A stretch of DNA of 64,000 nt, taken from contig NZ_JBBOOK010000001.1 in NCBI RefSeq assembly GCF_038003045.1, forward strand, positions 930,001-994,000. The letters run 5' to 3'. A program made the translations under genes and the position numbers. Below the pieces are notes generated by a model, which was not told where the DNA came from, ran no database searches, and worked only from the letters and a program-made list of their open reading frames with translations. This DNA is from Sporosarcina sp. FSL W7-1349 (GTDB lineage: Bacteria; Bacillota; Bacilli; Bacillales_A; Planococcaceae). Below, one piece after another: positions 53,544 through 62,697 of the stretch (position 1 is its first letter; each line of letters starts with the position of its first letter).

Positions 53544-54428
53544 ATGAAACAGAAGATCGTAATTGCAGGTGGAACTGGTTTCATCGGCCAATATATTGAA
53601 AAGAAGTTCACTGATTTGGGGTATGACGTCATCCATATTTCGAGACGCCCCCAACATCTTTCATGGAATAATCGAGATGGCATCATCCAAGCGTTGGAAA
53701 ATGCAGAGATGCTAATCAATCTGGCGGGAAAATCGGTGAATTGTCGATACAATACGAAAAACCGGAGTGAAATTTTCGACTCCCGCACCGCAACGACGGA
53801 AATACTCGGACAGGCACTGGCCCATTGCGAAAACCCGCCTCCGCTTTGGATCAACTCCAGCACGGCCACCATTTATCGGCATGCCGAAGACAGACCGATG
53901 ACGGAGTCGGGCGGCGAAATCGGCACCGGCTTTTCCGTCGAAGTTGCAAAAGCCTGGGAACACTCGTTGTTCTCGTTTGATCTGCCGAAAACGAGAAAGG
54001 TCGCCTTACGACTCGCCATCGTTCTCGGTGAAGGCGGAGTGATGGGCCCTTACCGGAACTTAGTACGTTTCGGACTCGGTGGCGTGCAAGGATCGGGAGA
54101 CCAAATGTTCAGCTGGATCCATATCGAAGACGTGTTCCGGATTCTTTTATTCCTCCAGGCGAATGAGCAGTTGGATGGGGTTTTCAATTGCTCCGCCCCT
54201 TCCCCGATCACCAATCGGGAATTCATGGCGCAGCTACGGAATTCGATGAACCGAAAATTCGGCTTGGCGTCCCCTGCATGGATGTTGGAAATGGGCGCTG
54301 TTTTCATGCGTACCGAAACGGAATTGATCCTCAAAAGCCGCTGGGTGTTGCCCGAACGTCTGTTGGAAGAGGGATTCGAGTTCACGTATGAGACGATTGA
54401 TCAAGCGCTTGGACAGATTTTGAAATGA
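53544..54428 (+). CDS. TIGR01777 family NAD(P)-dependent epimerase
   Basis: 294 residues. The nucleotide-binding motif G-G-T-G-F-I-G lies at residues 9-15, N-S-S-T-A-T-I-Y replaces the usual catalytic strand, and W-I-H-I-E-D-V near residue 190 is typical of the TIGR01777/YfhF group of extended short-chain dehydrogenases. Substrate unknown. Terminator directly after the stop. Confidence 0.9.
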   Translation: MKQKIVIAGGTGFIGQYIEKKFTDLGYDVIHISRRPQHLSWNNRDGIIQALENAEMLINLAGKSVNCRYNTKNRSEIFDSRTATTEILGQALAHCENPPPLWINSSTATIYRHAEDRPMTESGGEIGTGFSVEVAKAWEHSLFSFDLPKTRKVALRLAIVLGEGGVMGPYRNLVRFGLGGVQGSGDQMFSWIHIEDVFRILLFLQANEQLDGVFNCSAPSPITNREFMAQLRNSMNRKFGLASPAWMLEMGAVFMRTETELILKSRWVLPERLLEEGFEFTYETIDQALGQILK

Positions 54429-54431
54429 TGG

Positions 54432-54462
54432 AACGTGACGGCGAAGCACCGTCACGTTTTTA
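54432..54462. terminator. rho-independent terminator after the epimerase gene
   Basis: AACGTGACGG pairs with CCGTCACGTT and is followed by TTT. The convergent DUF3237 gene ends five bases away. Confidence 0.85.
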
Positions 54463-54466
54463 GTCA

Positions 54467-54907
54467 TTACCCTTCCGTAAACGTAATCTCCACAGCAGCA
54501 GGCCGCCGAATTCCGTTTCCGACGTAGATCGTCCTATTTAAAAATTGGTAGGCTTCACTGGCTGTTTCGAATACTGGCGTCGTCTTAAAATAATAGGAAC
54601 CGTCCGGTACAGGTTCACCAGCCTTCAGTTTCTCCATGATGTCGGGTGGTCCGTGGCGGTATCCTTTATTGACCACGTAAATCAGTTCCCCATCGCTCAT
54701 CTGGAGCACATAATGGGCCACCACTTCGGTCACACCATCGTTTCGGATCAACTGATAATCTGCGCCGCCCGGCAGGACCTCCCCGTGTAACCCCGCCCCT
54801 TCGACCGTGCCGCCGGTAATGGGAATCACCCTTCGGATTCCGGCTCCTGTGTGTCCGATTTCTATTGGTGGGCCCACTGTGATAGTTACTTTAAATGAAT
54901 TTTCCAT
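54467..54907 (-). CDS. DUF3237 family protein
   Basis: A 146-residue cytosolic protein with an all-beta pattern matching DUF3237: G-A-G-I-R-R-V-I-P-I-T-G-G near residue 22, P-G-G-A-D-Y-Q and Y-F-K-T-T-P-V-F-E-T after. Function unknown. Monocistronic. Confidence 0.85.
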   Translation of the reverse strand: MENSFKVTITVGPPIEIGHTGAGIRRVIPITGGTVEGAGLHGEVLPGGADYQLIRNDGVTEVVAHYVLQMSDGELIYVVNKGYRHGPPDIMEKLKAGEPVPDGSYYFKTTPVFETASEAYQFLNRTIYVGNGIRRPAAVEITFTEG

Positions 54908-55035
54908 TCTATTTCCTCCTGCGAGATGAAATTTCTACCTTCTCCATTATAAAGAAGTCTATTTTGATTTGTTATAATACTATCCATTTTCAATTTATTT
55001 CAGTGAATTCCACAGAAACTTAACCCAATACCCCC

Positions 55036-55072
55036 CAAAAAACCCCTTCCGGAACCATTATCCGAAAGAGGC
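55036..55072 (-). terminator. terminator after the catalase gene
   Basis: CCTCTTTCGG pairs with CCGGAAGGGG (wobble pairs) on the minus strand, followed by TTTTTTGG. Confidence 0.8.
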
Positions 55073-55110
55073 TGTCACACTTGTATTCATGCCGCTGACT
55101 ATCTTGAAAT

Positions 55111-57165
55111 TCAAGTTCGATCCCAATAACGTTTCTTGGCGATGGCTTCGACAAATTGAGCGGCAAAATCGGCATTGTCGGCTGCCGATACGACACCGGC
55201 CATATTATTCTGCTCACCCTGCAGTAGATACGCATGACCGCTGGACGCTACGCCGATCGGTTTCATATGGACATACTGCATCCGAACGAAATCCATCAGA
55301 TACTGATCGAATTTCAGTTGGTTCCCCGATTTCCCGCCAACGACATAGATCGCATCATACAAAGTCGGATGGGTCGTCATGAACGTTTTGTTCGGCTGCA
55401 GCGCCGTCCCGTCTTCCGCGGTCACCGGACCTAATTTTTCAGAGACGATGTCGAAGGTGACCCCATTTTTCTGCAAAGTCTCTAGCGTGTTCTTCACTTC
55501 CTCCCCATCGAACCCGTCTCCGATCAGCACGCCAACCTTCTGGGTCATCGCGGAGTGCGGAGAATTCAGCTGGCTTAGGGAAGGGTAGCTTCGTTCCTCT
55601 TGAACATGTGAATTATTAGGTTTCTCCACTCCGATGTTGGCCGCGATAAGGCTGGCCATCTCCTGGTCCACATTCGCCCACATTTCGACGTTCTTTTGGC
55701 GGATCCCTTCATCCTTCACGCTTCCAAGGTGGTAACTGAATGATTCCACCAAATCTTGTTTCTCCGGCAGGGACAAACTATTCCAAAAGATCCTTGCCTG
55801 CGTATAATAATCCTCGAATGAATCGCTTGGATGTTCTCTCGTCACTTGCCCTTCCACCGGCTTCGGATAATTCTCATAGCCGCCCTCCTCCGATGGTATC
55901 TCGGCAGGCGTATTTTCGGCCAATGAATTGTTATGGTAATGGACGGTGTCTGTGTCGATCGTATGCTTTTGGTAGCTGTCCCGAAAATTATTCGACACTT
56001 CCGCAATCGGCCGATTGACTGGAAGTTCTTCATAGTTCGCGGAGTTTTGTCGGTACAATTCGGTATCCCGGTAGGCGAAGGATCGTCCTTGCAGCACCGG
56101 ATCGTTGGAGAATTCAATACCGGGCACGAGATTGGACGGGTTGAACGCCGACTGCTCTTCCTCGGCAAAGAAATTGTCCACAAGCCGATTCAGCGTAAGT
56201 TTCCCGATAATCTTCACCGGAATCTCTTCTTCTGGCCATAGTTTCGTATCGTCCAAAATGTCAAAATCGAACTTGAATTCATCTTCATTGGCAATCAACT
56301 GCACCCCGAGCTCATATTCCGGATATGCCCCGCTCTCAATGGCCTCGATCAAGTCCCGGCGGTGGAAATCCGGGTCGACCCCGCCAATCAAGTTCGCCTC
56401 ATCCAACAGGAGCGAGTGCACGCCGAGCTTCGGCTTCCAGACGAATCGGACAAATGTCGAAACCCCTTCCGCATTCACAAAACGGAATGTATTGATCGGA
56501 TAGCCTTCCATCATCCGCCAGCTTCTCGGGCGACCCCGCATCGACATGACCCACATGACCATATGTGCGGATTCCGGGTTATTTACGACATAGTCCCAGA
56601 AGCTGTCATGCGCGACGGTCGCCTGCGGGATATGGGTCTTCGGATTCGGCTTCGCCGCATGCGTGACATCCGCAAATTTCATCGCATCGGCGAGGATGAA
56701 GACAGGGAATTGCAACGCCAGAGAATCGTAGTTCCCTTCTTCCGTATAAAATTTCACCGCAAACCCTCGAATGTCCACGGCCGTGTCCTTCGATCCTTTA
56801 TTCCCGATGAAATTCGAAAACCGGACAAACGCAGGCGTCTTCTTCCCAGGTTCCTGCAAAAACTTTGCCATTGTGTAATCTTGCATCGATTCGTACAGTT
56901 CAAAGTCACCGTACGCCCCGAACCCCCGGGCATGGACGACTTTTTCGGGGATCCTTTCCCGGTTGAAATGCGTTTGTTTTTTATAGAAGTGGAAGTCCTG
57001 CATCAGCAGCGGCCCGCGGTTTCCCGCCCGTAACGTCTTTTGGTCATTTGCGACCTTCATGCCGCTCTCTTCTGTCATTTGCTTGTCCGGACCTGTGTTC
57101 CTTTTGCGGAACGGCTCCAATTGTTCATCCTTGCGATTCATAGGCTGTTGCTTGTTCTGATCCAT
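55111..57165 (-). CDS. large-subunit catalase with C-terminal PfpI-like domain
   Basis: 684 residues, the size of HPII/KatE catalases. The catalase core spans about residues 40-500: V-V-H-A-R-G-F-G holds the distal histidine and G-R-S-F-A-Y-R-D-T near residue 355 the heme-ligating tyrosine. The last 150 residues (from K-V-G-V-L-I-G-D-G-F) form a DJ-1/PfpI-like domain. The usual distal N-N-T-P-V-F segment reads A-L-Q-F-P-V-F, so the distal Asn seems to be missing, as in a divergent catalase-like clade. Cytosolic, probably spore- or stress-related. Confidence 0.85.
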   Translation of the reverse strand: MDQNKQQPMNRKDEQLEPFRKRNTGPDKQMTEESGMKVANDQKTLRAGNRGPLLMQDFHFYKKQTHFNRERIPEKVVHARGFGAYGDFELYESMQDYTMAKFLQEPGKKTPAFVRFSNFIGNKGSKDTAVDIRGFAVKFYTEEGNYDSLALQFPVFILADAMKFADVTHAAKPNPKTHIPQATVAHDSFWDYVVNNPESAHMVMWVMSMRGRPRSWRMMEGYPINTFRFVNAEGVSTFVRFVWKPKLGVHSLLLDEANLIGGVDPDFHRRDLIEAIESGAYPEYELGVQLIANEDEFKFDFDILDDTKLWPEEEIPVKIIGKLTLNRLVDNFFAEEEQSAFNPSNLVPGIEFSNDPVLQGRSFAYRDTELYRQNSANYEELPVNRPIAEVSNNFRDSYQKHTIDTDTVHYHNNSLAENTPAEIPSEEGGYENYPKPVEGQVTREHPSDSFEDYYTQARIFWNSLSLPEKQDLVESFSYHLGSVKDEGIRQKNVEMWANVDQEMASLIAANIGVEKPNNSHVQEERSYPSLSQLNSPHSAMTQKVGVLIGDGFDGEEVKNTLETLQKNGVTFDIVSEKLGPVTAEDGTALQPNKTFMTTHPTLYDAIYVVGGKSGNQLKFDQYLMDFVRMQYVHMKPIGVASSGHAYLLQGEQNNMAGVVSAADNADFAAQFVEAIAKKRYWDRT

Positions 57166-57311
57166 TTTGTCATCTCCCTTTTCCTAGAATCAGTTTGCCA
57201 GATTGCCCGTCAATGATCTTCTGAACCTCTACCGAAATAGCAATCTATACCCTTCTTCCCTCGGTCATGCCCTTTTAAACGGATCCCGGACAACCGAACA
57301 ATCGGGTTTAA

Positions 57312-57348
57312 TGAAAAAAACGCGATTGTTTACACAATCACGTTTTTC
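57312..57348 (-). terminator. terminator of the helicase operon
   Basis: AACGTGATTGT pairs with ACAATCGCGTT on the minus strand, followed by seven T residues. The stop codon of the winged-helix-like gene lies within the stem. Confidence 0.85.
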
Positions 57349-58138
57349 GAACTTTCATGTTTGTTTGGGCGCCTGGTACATACCGCTCCCGCCATGTCTT
57401 CACTTCTTTTTCATTCAACTCGGCTTCGAGCTGTCCATCCCATTGCTCCGTCAATGTGTTCCATACGCGGGCATAGAGCAGGTCTTCCGCGGCTTGATGC
57501 AATCGGAATTCGATGCAGGGGACTTCTTGCTCGGCCCCGCTTTCCGAAGCCGAGATGATGTTGGAGACGACGATTTGGACCTCGCCCTCCGCCGATTCGA
57601 TGCCTGTCGCACGGAGAATGTCGAGCATCTCCTCATCTCTCAAACGGGTGACATCCCATCCATCCGTCTCATCCGCATAGCGGTACAATTCAACGACTTC
57701 TTCTGAAGGTGCCTTCCCCTCCCCCTTCAGGAAAGCTTGATGGACCGGGCTGTAGGGGGCGGTGTGGACGCCTCGCTCCGGCTCACTTTCAAACACACCG
57801 GATTCCAACTGTCTTCTTCCGGCTGCCGTCAAGGTAAAATACGAGCCGTTTTTTCCGATGATGCCCGTTCTCTCCATCTTGGCAATCAAATCTTGGATAA
57901 AAAGCGGTTCGACCAATAAAATGTCGCTCAATTCCTCCGAATCCGAAATGGACCCTTCTTGAAAGGCGACCAATATCATTTTCATTAAAATATCCATTTT
58001 CGACTTTCGGATCGTTTCATATTCGATGTCGATGGAACGGACAGGCAAATTCCACGTCAGCGACTCCAGCACTTTCACCTGGAAACCGTCTTGCAATTCC
58101 TTCTTCAGTCGATGGACCAACTCTTTGATCTTCTCCAC
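57338..58138 (-). CDS. winged-helix-like protein encoded with the giant helicase
   Basis: 266 residues. A helical start (M-E-K-I-K-E-L-V-H) is followed by a winged-helix-like segment at about residues 45-115 (S-M-D-I-L-type helix, L-I-A-K-M-E-R-T-G-I-I, wing F-T-L-T-A-A-G-R-R-Q-L). The rest, to about residue 250, is not recognised. It starts 6 bases after the helicase stop. GTG 58138 abuts GGAGG, so a TTG at 58120 is also possible. The last 14 codons (V-P-G-A-Q-T-N-M-K-V-R-K-T) are encoded by the dispersed repeat. Confidence 0.75.
   Translation of the reverse strand: MEKIKELVHRLKKELQDGFQVKVLESLTWNLPVRSIDIEYETIRKSKMDILMKMILVAFQEGSISDSEELSDILLVEPLFIQDLIAKMERTGIIGKNGSYFTLTAAGRRQLESGVFESEPERGVHTAPYSPVHQAFLKGEGKAPSEEVVELYRYADETDGWDVTRLRDEEMLDILRATGIESAEGEVQIVVSNIISASESGAEQEVPCIEFRLHQAAEDLLYARVWNTLTEQWDGQLEAELNEKEVKTWRERYVPGAQTNMKVRKT
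57349..57380 (+). repeat. copy of the dispersed repeat forming a gene 3' end
   Basis: GAACTTTCATGTTTGTTTG followed by GGCGCCTGGTAC. The same words appear on the opposite strand in the copy at 62049, so the helicase cassette lies between inverted copies. Confidence 0.75.
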
Positions 58139-58144
58139 CTCCGC

Positions 58145-61100
58145 TTACCCCAATTGTCCTTGAACTTCCCGCAGACCATTCCCCTTTTTGATTTCATCCA
58201 GCAGCCGTCCGTACATCTCCCGTGACTTGGCGTCTTTTGTTCGGATCGTGAACATTTCCGAACTGCCGACGACGATAAGCAATTCCCGCGCCCGGGACAA
58301 CGCGACATTCAACCGCCGGTAGTCTTTCGCAAACCCGATGCTACCGCTCTTTTCCCGATGATTCCGGACAAAGCTCAGCACGATGACGTCCATTTCCATC
58401 CCTTGGAATTTATCCACCGATCCAGTCCGGCAATGCAGATGCCGGGGAATCAATTCTTGCTGGATTAACCGATCGATGCGCTTCACTTGCTCCCCGTAGA
58501 AACTGATGACGCCCACGCTTTTCCGATCATCCGGATGGAATCGGCCTTGCTGTTTCGCCGTCCCGACGCTTTCGTCCAAATCCTCCAGCAAGTCACGGAT
58601 CACATTCAATTCCGCTTGATTGTACAGGCTGGTGCCCCCTTTCGCCTTCTCCTCGTAAAACGCTGGGGCATTCGGCAGATCGAACCAAAGCAGATGATCC
58701 TTCCTCTTGATATGACGGGATTCCAGCAAATGATCCCGCACTGTGTCCGAATCGTCCAAACCGCAAAGCAAGCGGGAATCGCCTTCCTCGTAAAACGGCG
58801 CAATCGTCTCCATGATGCTTTCGTGCATCCGATATTGAATGCCAAGCATCGTCTTGTTCTGCTTTGGCAACGTCCTGAAAAGCCGTTCGAATAAAGACTC
58901 TTTCAACAGCTTCTCGAGTTCCCGTTTCTCCTCTCGATCTTCAATCTCTTCCAGGAATTCATCCATCGTTTCCTGACCGACGAGCGGCGGCAGCTGATGA
59001 TGATCCCCAACTAATATGATCTTTTTCCCTTTCAGTATCGGCAACAATAACTCGGGTGGGGTCGCTTTCGAAACTTCATCGATGATGACAACATCGAAGT
59101 CTGGATATTCTTCCATGAAGTCCCGCCGGGCGGATGCGACACAAGTCGTCCCGATGACATTGGCATGCCGGACATACAACTTCCTGATTTCATCGAGGTC
59201 ATAATCGTTCGCCTCTTGTAATAAAGAAACCCATTTTTCCTGCAATGCCATCGTAATGGGCAAGCGCTCTTGTTCCCGCTCCCATTCCGCCATTCGTGCG
59301 GATAGTTCCTTCATTTTAGTTTGTACTTGTTGTTGCTCCGCTTCGGGTTGTTGCTCTAAAAGTGCGGCCAGCTCCTGCTGACGCGCTTCAAGGTCATTCA
59401 TTTGAAGGCGGTATTTTTCGATTTCCGCAGTCCGTGCCAGATGCGCTTCTGTATTTGTTTCAATCCGATTTGCCACATCCTGCTGTTGCTTCTTTTTCGC
59501 TTCCAGCTCCATAGATTTTTCATTCCAGATGGCTATCGTTTCTTCATATGAAGCGACCATTTTCTCCATATCAGCCAGTTGTTCGATTTTTTCCGCCAAG
59601 TAGGCCGTTTCGTCAAATTCTCCAATGACGGCAAGTTGGGCGGAGCTTGCTGTTCGCATGTCCAGCAGTTTACTTTCCTCTGCTTCCGCATTTGCCTGCA
59701 AGCTCGTCAATTCCTGTTCCGTTTGATAAATGGCCAGTTTCACTTGTTCGGCAATGCCCTCTTTAACCCGATGGAACAACGATTTCGATTCGTTCACTGC
59801 GGCCAGCTGTGTTTCCGTATACCATTTCCGATCCTTTAAAATGTTGAAAGCAGTGGCGACGTTTTCGAGGATTTCAAATTTCTTGGGGGAATATGTCCGT
59901 ACCGCCAGAGCTTGCTTATGATCCGGCCTTACGATGTAACGGCCGATATTGTCGATCAAGGCATTGATATCCCGCAGGGCGGTGTATCGACGGTTGGCCG
60001 GGACTGGATACTGTTGGATCTGCTTCCAAAAGCCTTCCCGTACTAATATTTTCTCGATCATTTCCAATGCTTTGTCCAGACGATCGCTCAACTCGAGCCA
60101 CTCCGTATAGGAGGATTTTTCCTCCTGGATGGTGGCGACCAGCCGGTTGAGTTCCTTCATGTTTCGAAGGGTCTCATCATTCGGCATGATCCCGATTTCC
60201 GCTAGCTGGTTTTTTAATGAATCCAATTTGGTCAAGGCAGGCAGATTTTCGGAGAAAGCCCGCAATTGGATGGCATTGCGCTGCTTCGTTTCCATTTCCC
60301 GACGCAATGTTTCCAACGAAGTGCTCAGCATATCAATCTGCTGCAATGTTTCCCGGTAGGCGATTTCATTGCGCAAGTGAGCCATTTGCCCTTTCAAGCG
60401 TTCGATTTCAGAATTCTGTTCCAGCTTGTCGCTGTTTACATGAAGAAACGCTTCGATTTGCTCGATTTCTTCATCGAGTTGTTCGGCGGATCGGCTCAGC
60501 TCAGCTTTCGCTTGAACAAGGTTTTCAAGTTCCTTATGGAGCTCTTCCGTCTTGGCGTTCAAGCGATTCCACTCTTTCACAATGGTTTGCTGCTCGGTAT
60601 GGGCCGCCTCTTTTAAACGAATCCGCTCAGCGATGGACTCTAAATCTTGGACATATTTTTCTTTGCGCTGCACGCCTTGGTCGAGCTCCCGCTCCAACTG
60701 ATTTTTCCGTTCTGCGTGGGAAAGGAGATGCTCCTGCACCGCGCGCAACGTTTGGTCCCTCCAATGGGAAGCGACATTTTCCTCGATGAACCGTTTCCCC
60801 TCTTCTTCGATGCTCTCCGTCCTGCCATAGCGCAAAATCCGGATATCTTGGTGGGTCAGCAATCTGCCCAGGGCGTTGTCGACCGCCAGATTCGCTTGAG
60901 AAGCGACGAGGGTACGGAGGCCGGCTTTCACATTTTGATGGCAAATCTCCGAAATGACCGTCGTTTTTCCTGTCCCGGGAGGCCCTTGGATGACATATAG
61001 ATCATTCGCTGTCATTGCTCCCGTGACCGCTTCCCTTTGGAATTCATTCAAATTGTTATGGAATTCGAGGTCGAGCTGTTTTTTGGAAATACGGACGACC

Positions 61101-61981
61101 GGGCGTTCTTCAAACAGGATCTTCTCCAAGTTCGGATTGGCGGCGAGCCCGTCTTGAAGGTCCTTAAAGCCTTTCCGCAGCCGTTTCACTTGGCTTAATT
61201 CCGCAAAATTGCTGAAAACGAGTTCCTGCTGGTTGGCGGATGGCCATTCCTGTCGGCGGGCCATGGCCTGATATTTGCGGTTTAATTCAATCTCCACAAT
61301 GCTTTGCGATCGGTTCGCTTGGACGACTTGGCCAAAATCATGCGACTGCCCTTTGAACTTCGCGCTAAATCCCGTGATCGTTTTCCATTCATTCGCCTTC
61401 AATCCATGACAACTAACACGCAATTTGCTGAAATCCTCATTCAATCGGGCTTTTGTGAATGAAGTGATGACATCTTCTGCATCCGCATTGCGTTCCTGGA
61501 TACGCAAATAACCTTCCCAGCTGGAAATCCGTTTCTGGACATACTCCGAACGCTCCGCCGCCACGGGCAGCTCCCGGAGGCTCGTATACAATTCAATCGG
61601 CAAAGGCATCGGACGGCCGATCTGAAATTTCAACCGGGTGGAGAAACGGCGATTCGTGCGGACCGGTTCGGAACGGCCTCTTACATGAAAACCGGTTGCC
61701 AGAAAACCGTCATTTTTACTGACACATTCCATCACCGCCACCCTGCCGTTCAAATGGGCAGCCAAAGCCTCATTCATTTCATTATCAAAGAAAACCGAAA
61801 ACGCCATGTTCCCATGTTTGTTGATCGGCCCCTTTTCAATATGTACGTCAAACGCCTGCTGCATCGCAAAAAAGGCGAATTCATCTTTCGCATATTTGGA
61901 AATCCCCCTGCGGGCATTGTCCGTCACACTGAGACCGCAGGAGAATACTGACTGTTTCAAAACTGCTTGCTCCACGTTCAT
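58145..61981 (-). CDS. giant SF1 (DNA2/NAM7-like) helicase with long coiled coil
   Basis: About 1278 residues from the ATG at 61981; the frame extends to 62062 but only into the repeat. An N-terminal region of about 300 residues is not recognised. Walker A G-P-P-G-T-G-K-T-T lies near residue 335. A coiled coil of about 500 residues is inserted before Walker B (V-V-I-I-D-E-V-S-K), G-D-H-H-Q-L-P-P and, near the C-terminus, motif VI (L-N-V-A-L-S-R-A-R). It is an ATP-driven nucleic-acid translocase. The large coiled coil recalls SMC/Rad50-like and some anti-phage helicases. First gene of a two-gene operon. Confidence 0.85.
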   Translation of the reverse strand: MNVEQAVLKQSVFSCGLSVTDNARRGISKYAKDEFAFFAMQQAFDVHIEKGPINKHGNMAFSVFFDNEMNEALAAHLNGRVAVMECVSKNDGFLATGFHVRGRSEPVRTNRRFSTRLKFQIGRPMPLPIELYTSLRELPVAAERSEYVQKRISSWEGYLRIQERNADAEDVITSFTKARLNEDFSKLRVSCHGLKANEWKTITGFSAKFKGQSHDFGQVVQANRSQSIVEIELNRKYQAMARRQEWPSANQQELVFSNFAELSQVKRLRKGFKDLQDGLAANPNLEKILFEERPVVRISKKQLDLEFHNNLNEFQREAVTGAMTANDLYVIQGPPGTGKTTVISEICHQNVKAGLRTLVASQANLAVDNALGRLLTHQDIRILRYGRTESIEEEGKRFIEENVASHWRDQTLRAVQEHLLSHAERKNQLERELDQGVQRKEKYVQDLESIAERIRLKEAAHTEQQTIVKEWNRLNAKTEELHKELENLVQAKAELSRSAEQLDEEIEQIEAFLHVNSDKLEQNSEIERLKGQMAHLRNEIAYRETLQQIDMLSTSLETLRREMETKQRNAIQLRAFSENLPALTKLDSLKNQLAEIGIMPNDETLRNMKELNRLVATIQEEKSSYTEWLELSDRLDKALEMIEKILVREGFWKQIQQYPVPANRRYTALRDINALIDNIGRYIVRPDHKQALAVRTYSPKKFEILENVATAFNILKDRKWYTETQLAAVNESKSLFHRVKEGIAEQVKLAIYQTEQELTSLQANAEAEESKLLDMRTASSAQLAVIGEFDETAYLAEKIEQLADMEKMVASYEETIAIWNEKSMELEAKKKQQQDVANRIETNTEAHLARTAEIEKYRLQMNDLEARQQELAALLEQQPEAEQQQVQTKMKELSARMAEWEREQERLPITMALQEKWVSLLQEANDYDLDEIRKLYVRHANVIGTTCVASARRDFMEEYPDFDVVIIDEVSKATPPELLLPILKGKKIILVGDHHQLPPLVGQETMDEFLEEIEDREEKRELEKLLKESLFERLFRTLPKQNKTMLGIQYRMHESIMETIAPFYEEGDSRLLCGLDDSDTVRDHLLESRHIKRKDHLLWFDLPNAPAFYEEKAKGGTSLYNQAELNVIRDLLEDLDESVGTAKQQGRFHPDDRKSVGVISFYGEQVKRIDRLIQQELIPRHLHCRTGSVDKFQGMEMDVIVLSFVRNHREKSGSIGFAKDYRRLNVALSRARELLIVVGSSEMFTIRTKDAKSREMYGRLLDEIKKGNGLREVQGQLG

Positions 61982-62048
61982 GCCTACTTTCCACGATCCT
62001 GATAGTTCAAGAAACCATTTCTCTATCATATCATGGACAGCGAAACCG

Positions 62049-62129
62049 GTGCCAGGCACCAAAACAAACGCGAAAGTTCAAACATTCATGATTGTTTAAA
62101 CAAACATGAATGTTTGAGTGCCTGGCACC
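62049..62129. repeat. complete copy of the dispersed palindromic repeat
   Basis: GGTGCCAGGCACC (62049-62061) and AGTGCCTGGCACC (62117-62129) bound an inner part with CAAACATTCATG and CATGAATGTTTG. The whole 81-bp unit can fold into one long hairpin. It lies directly upstream of the helicase gene and downstream of the DinB terminator. Confidence 0.85.
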
Positions 62130-62168
62130 AAAAAAGCACAAGAGAGCATGGTTGCGTCTCTTGTGCTT
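62129..62168 (-). terminator. terminator after the DinB-like gene
   Basis: AGCACAAGAGA pairs with TCTCTTGTGCT, followed on the minus strand by TTTTTGG. Confidence 0.88.
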
Positions 62169-62187
62169 ATGGCCATCCCAATGACTT

Positions 62188-62697
62188 TTAGTTGACTGCC
62201 TGTTTTTTCACTTTCTCCAAATGACGCTCCATCTGTCCCAAATGTCCTTCTACATGTTTGATTAGCAGATGGTCGATCAGGAAAGATAGCGGTTTGCCAT
62301 CGAAGTTTGGATTGTAGCTTGGAGCGGTTTTCGCCAAATCTTCTTCCTGCACATTCGAGAACGCCTGGTCAACAAGAGGCATGAGCGCTTGTAGACGACG
62401 CGTCGCCTCTTCGGCTGTCACACCCGACACATAGGTTTCCTCGACAGCTGCCAAGCGCCGGACATGTTCGTGGTTGCGTCCCCATTTTGCTCCTGGCACG
62501 ATCAACAACGCTTCCAAATCCGCTGCCCAGAACTCCACCGCTTCGATGACATGGCTCGCAATTTGCATGACAGACCATTCTTCTTCGGATGGTTTTTGGT
62601 ACAATAACGAGGTATCTGCCGCTCCGATCAATTTCACCATTTCCTGGATTGCCGCATTCATGCTCTTCGAACCTTCTTGCAACTTTTCAATTGTCAT
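62188..62697 (-). CDS. DinB family protein
   Basis: About 169 residues, a four-helix bundle of the DinB_2 type with His at A-S-H-V-I-E-A near residue 46 and H-V-E-G-H-L-G-Q near residue 148 placed for a metal site. Possible thiol-dependent transferase or hydrolase; substrate unknown. ATG 62697 is preferred; a TTG at 62706 is in frame. Confidence 0.85.
   Translation of the reverse strand: MTIEKLQEGSKSMNAAIQEMVKLIGAADTSLLYQKPSEEEWSVMQIASHVIEAVEFWAADLEALLIVPGAKWGRNHEHVRRLAAVEETYVSGVTAEEATRRLQALMPLVDQAFSNVQEEDLAKTAPSYNPNFDGKPLSFLIDHLLIKHVEGHLGQMERHLEKVKKQAVN

Noticed and set aside
53196..53657. 153-residue minus-strand frame upstream of fic
   Set aside because: Wrong frame. The 57-residue frame at 53186-53359 has a ribosome binding site and protein-like composition.
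56362..57033. 223-residue plus-strand frame
   Set aside because: Antisense to the catalase gene, Arg/His-rich shadow, no ribosome binding site.
62005..62062. Helicase start within the repeat (M-V-P-G-T-G)
   Set aside because: These codons are the dispersed repeat itself. Starts at 61981 or at the ATG at 62029 are more plausible.
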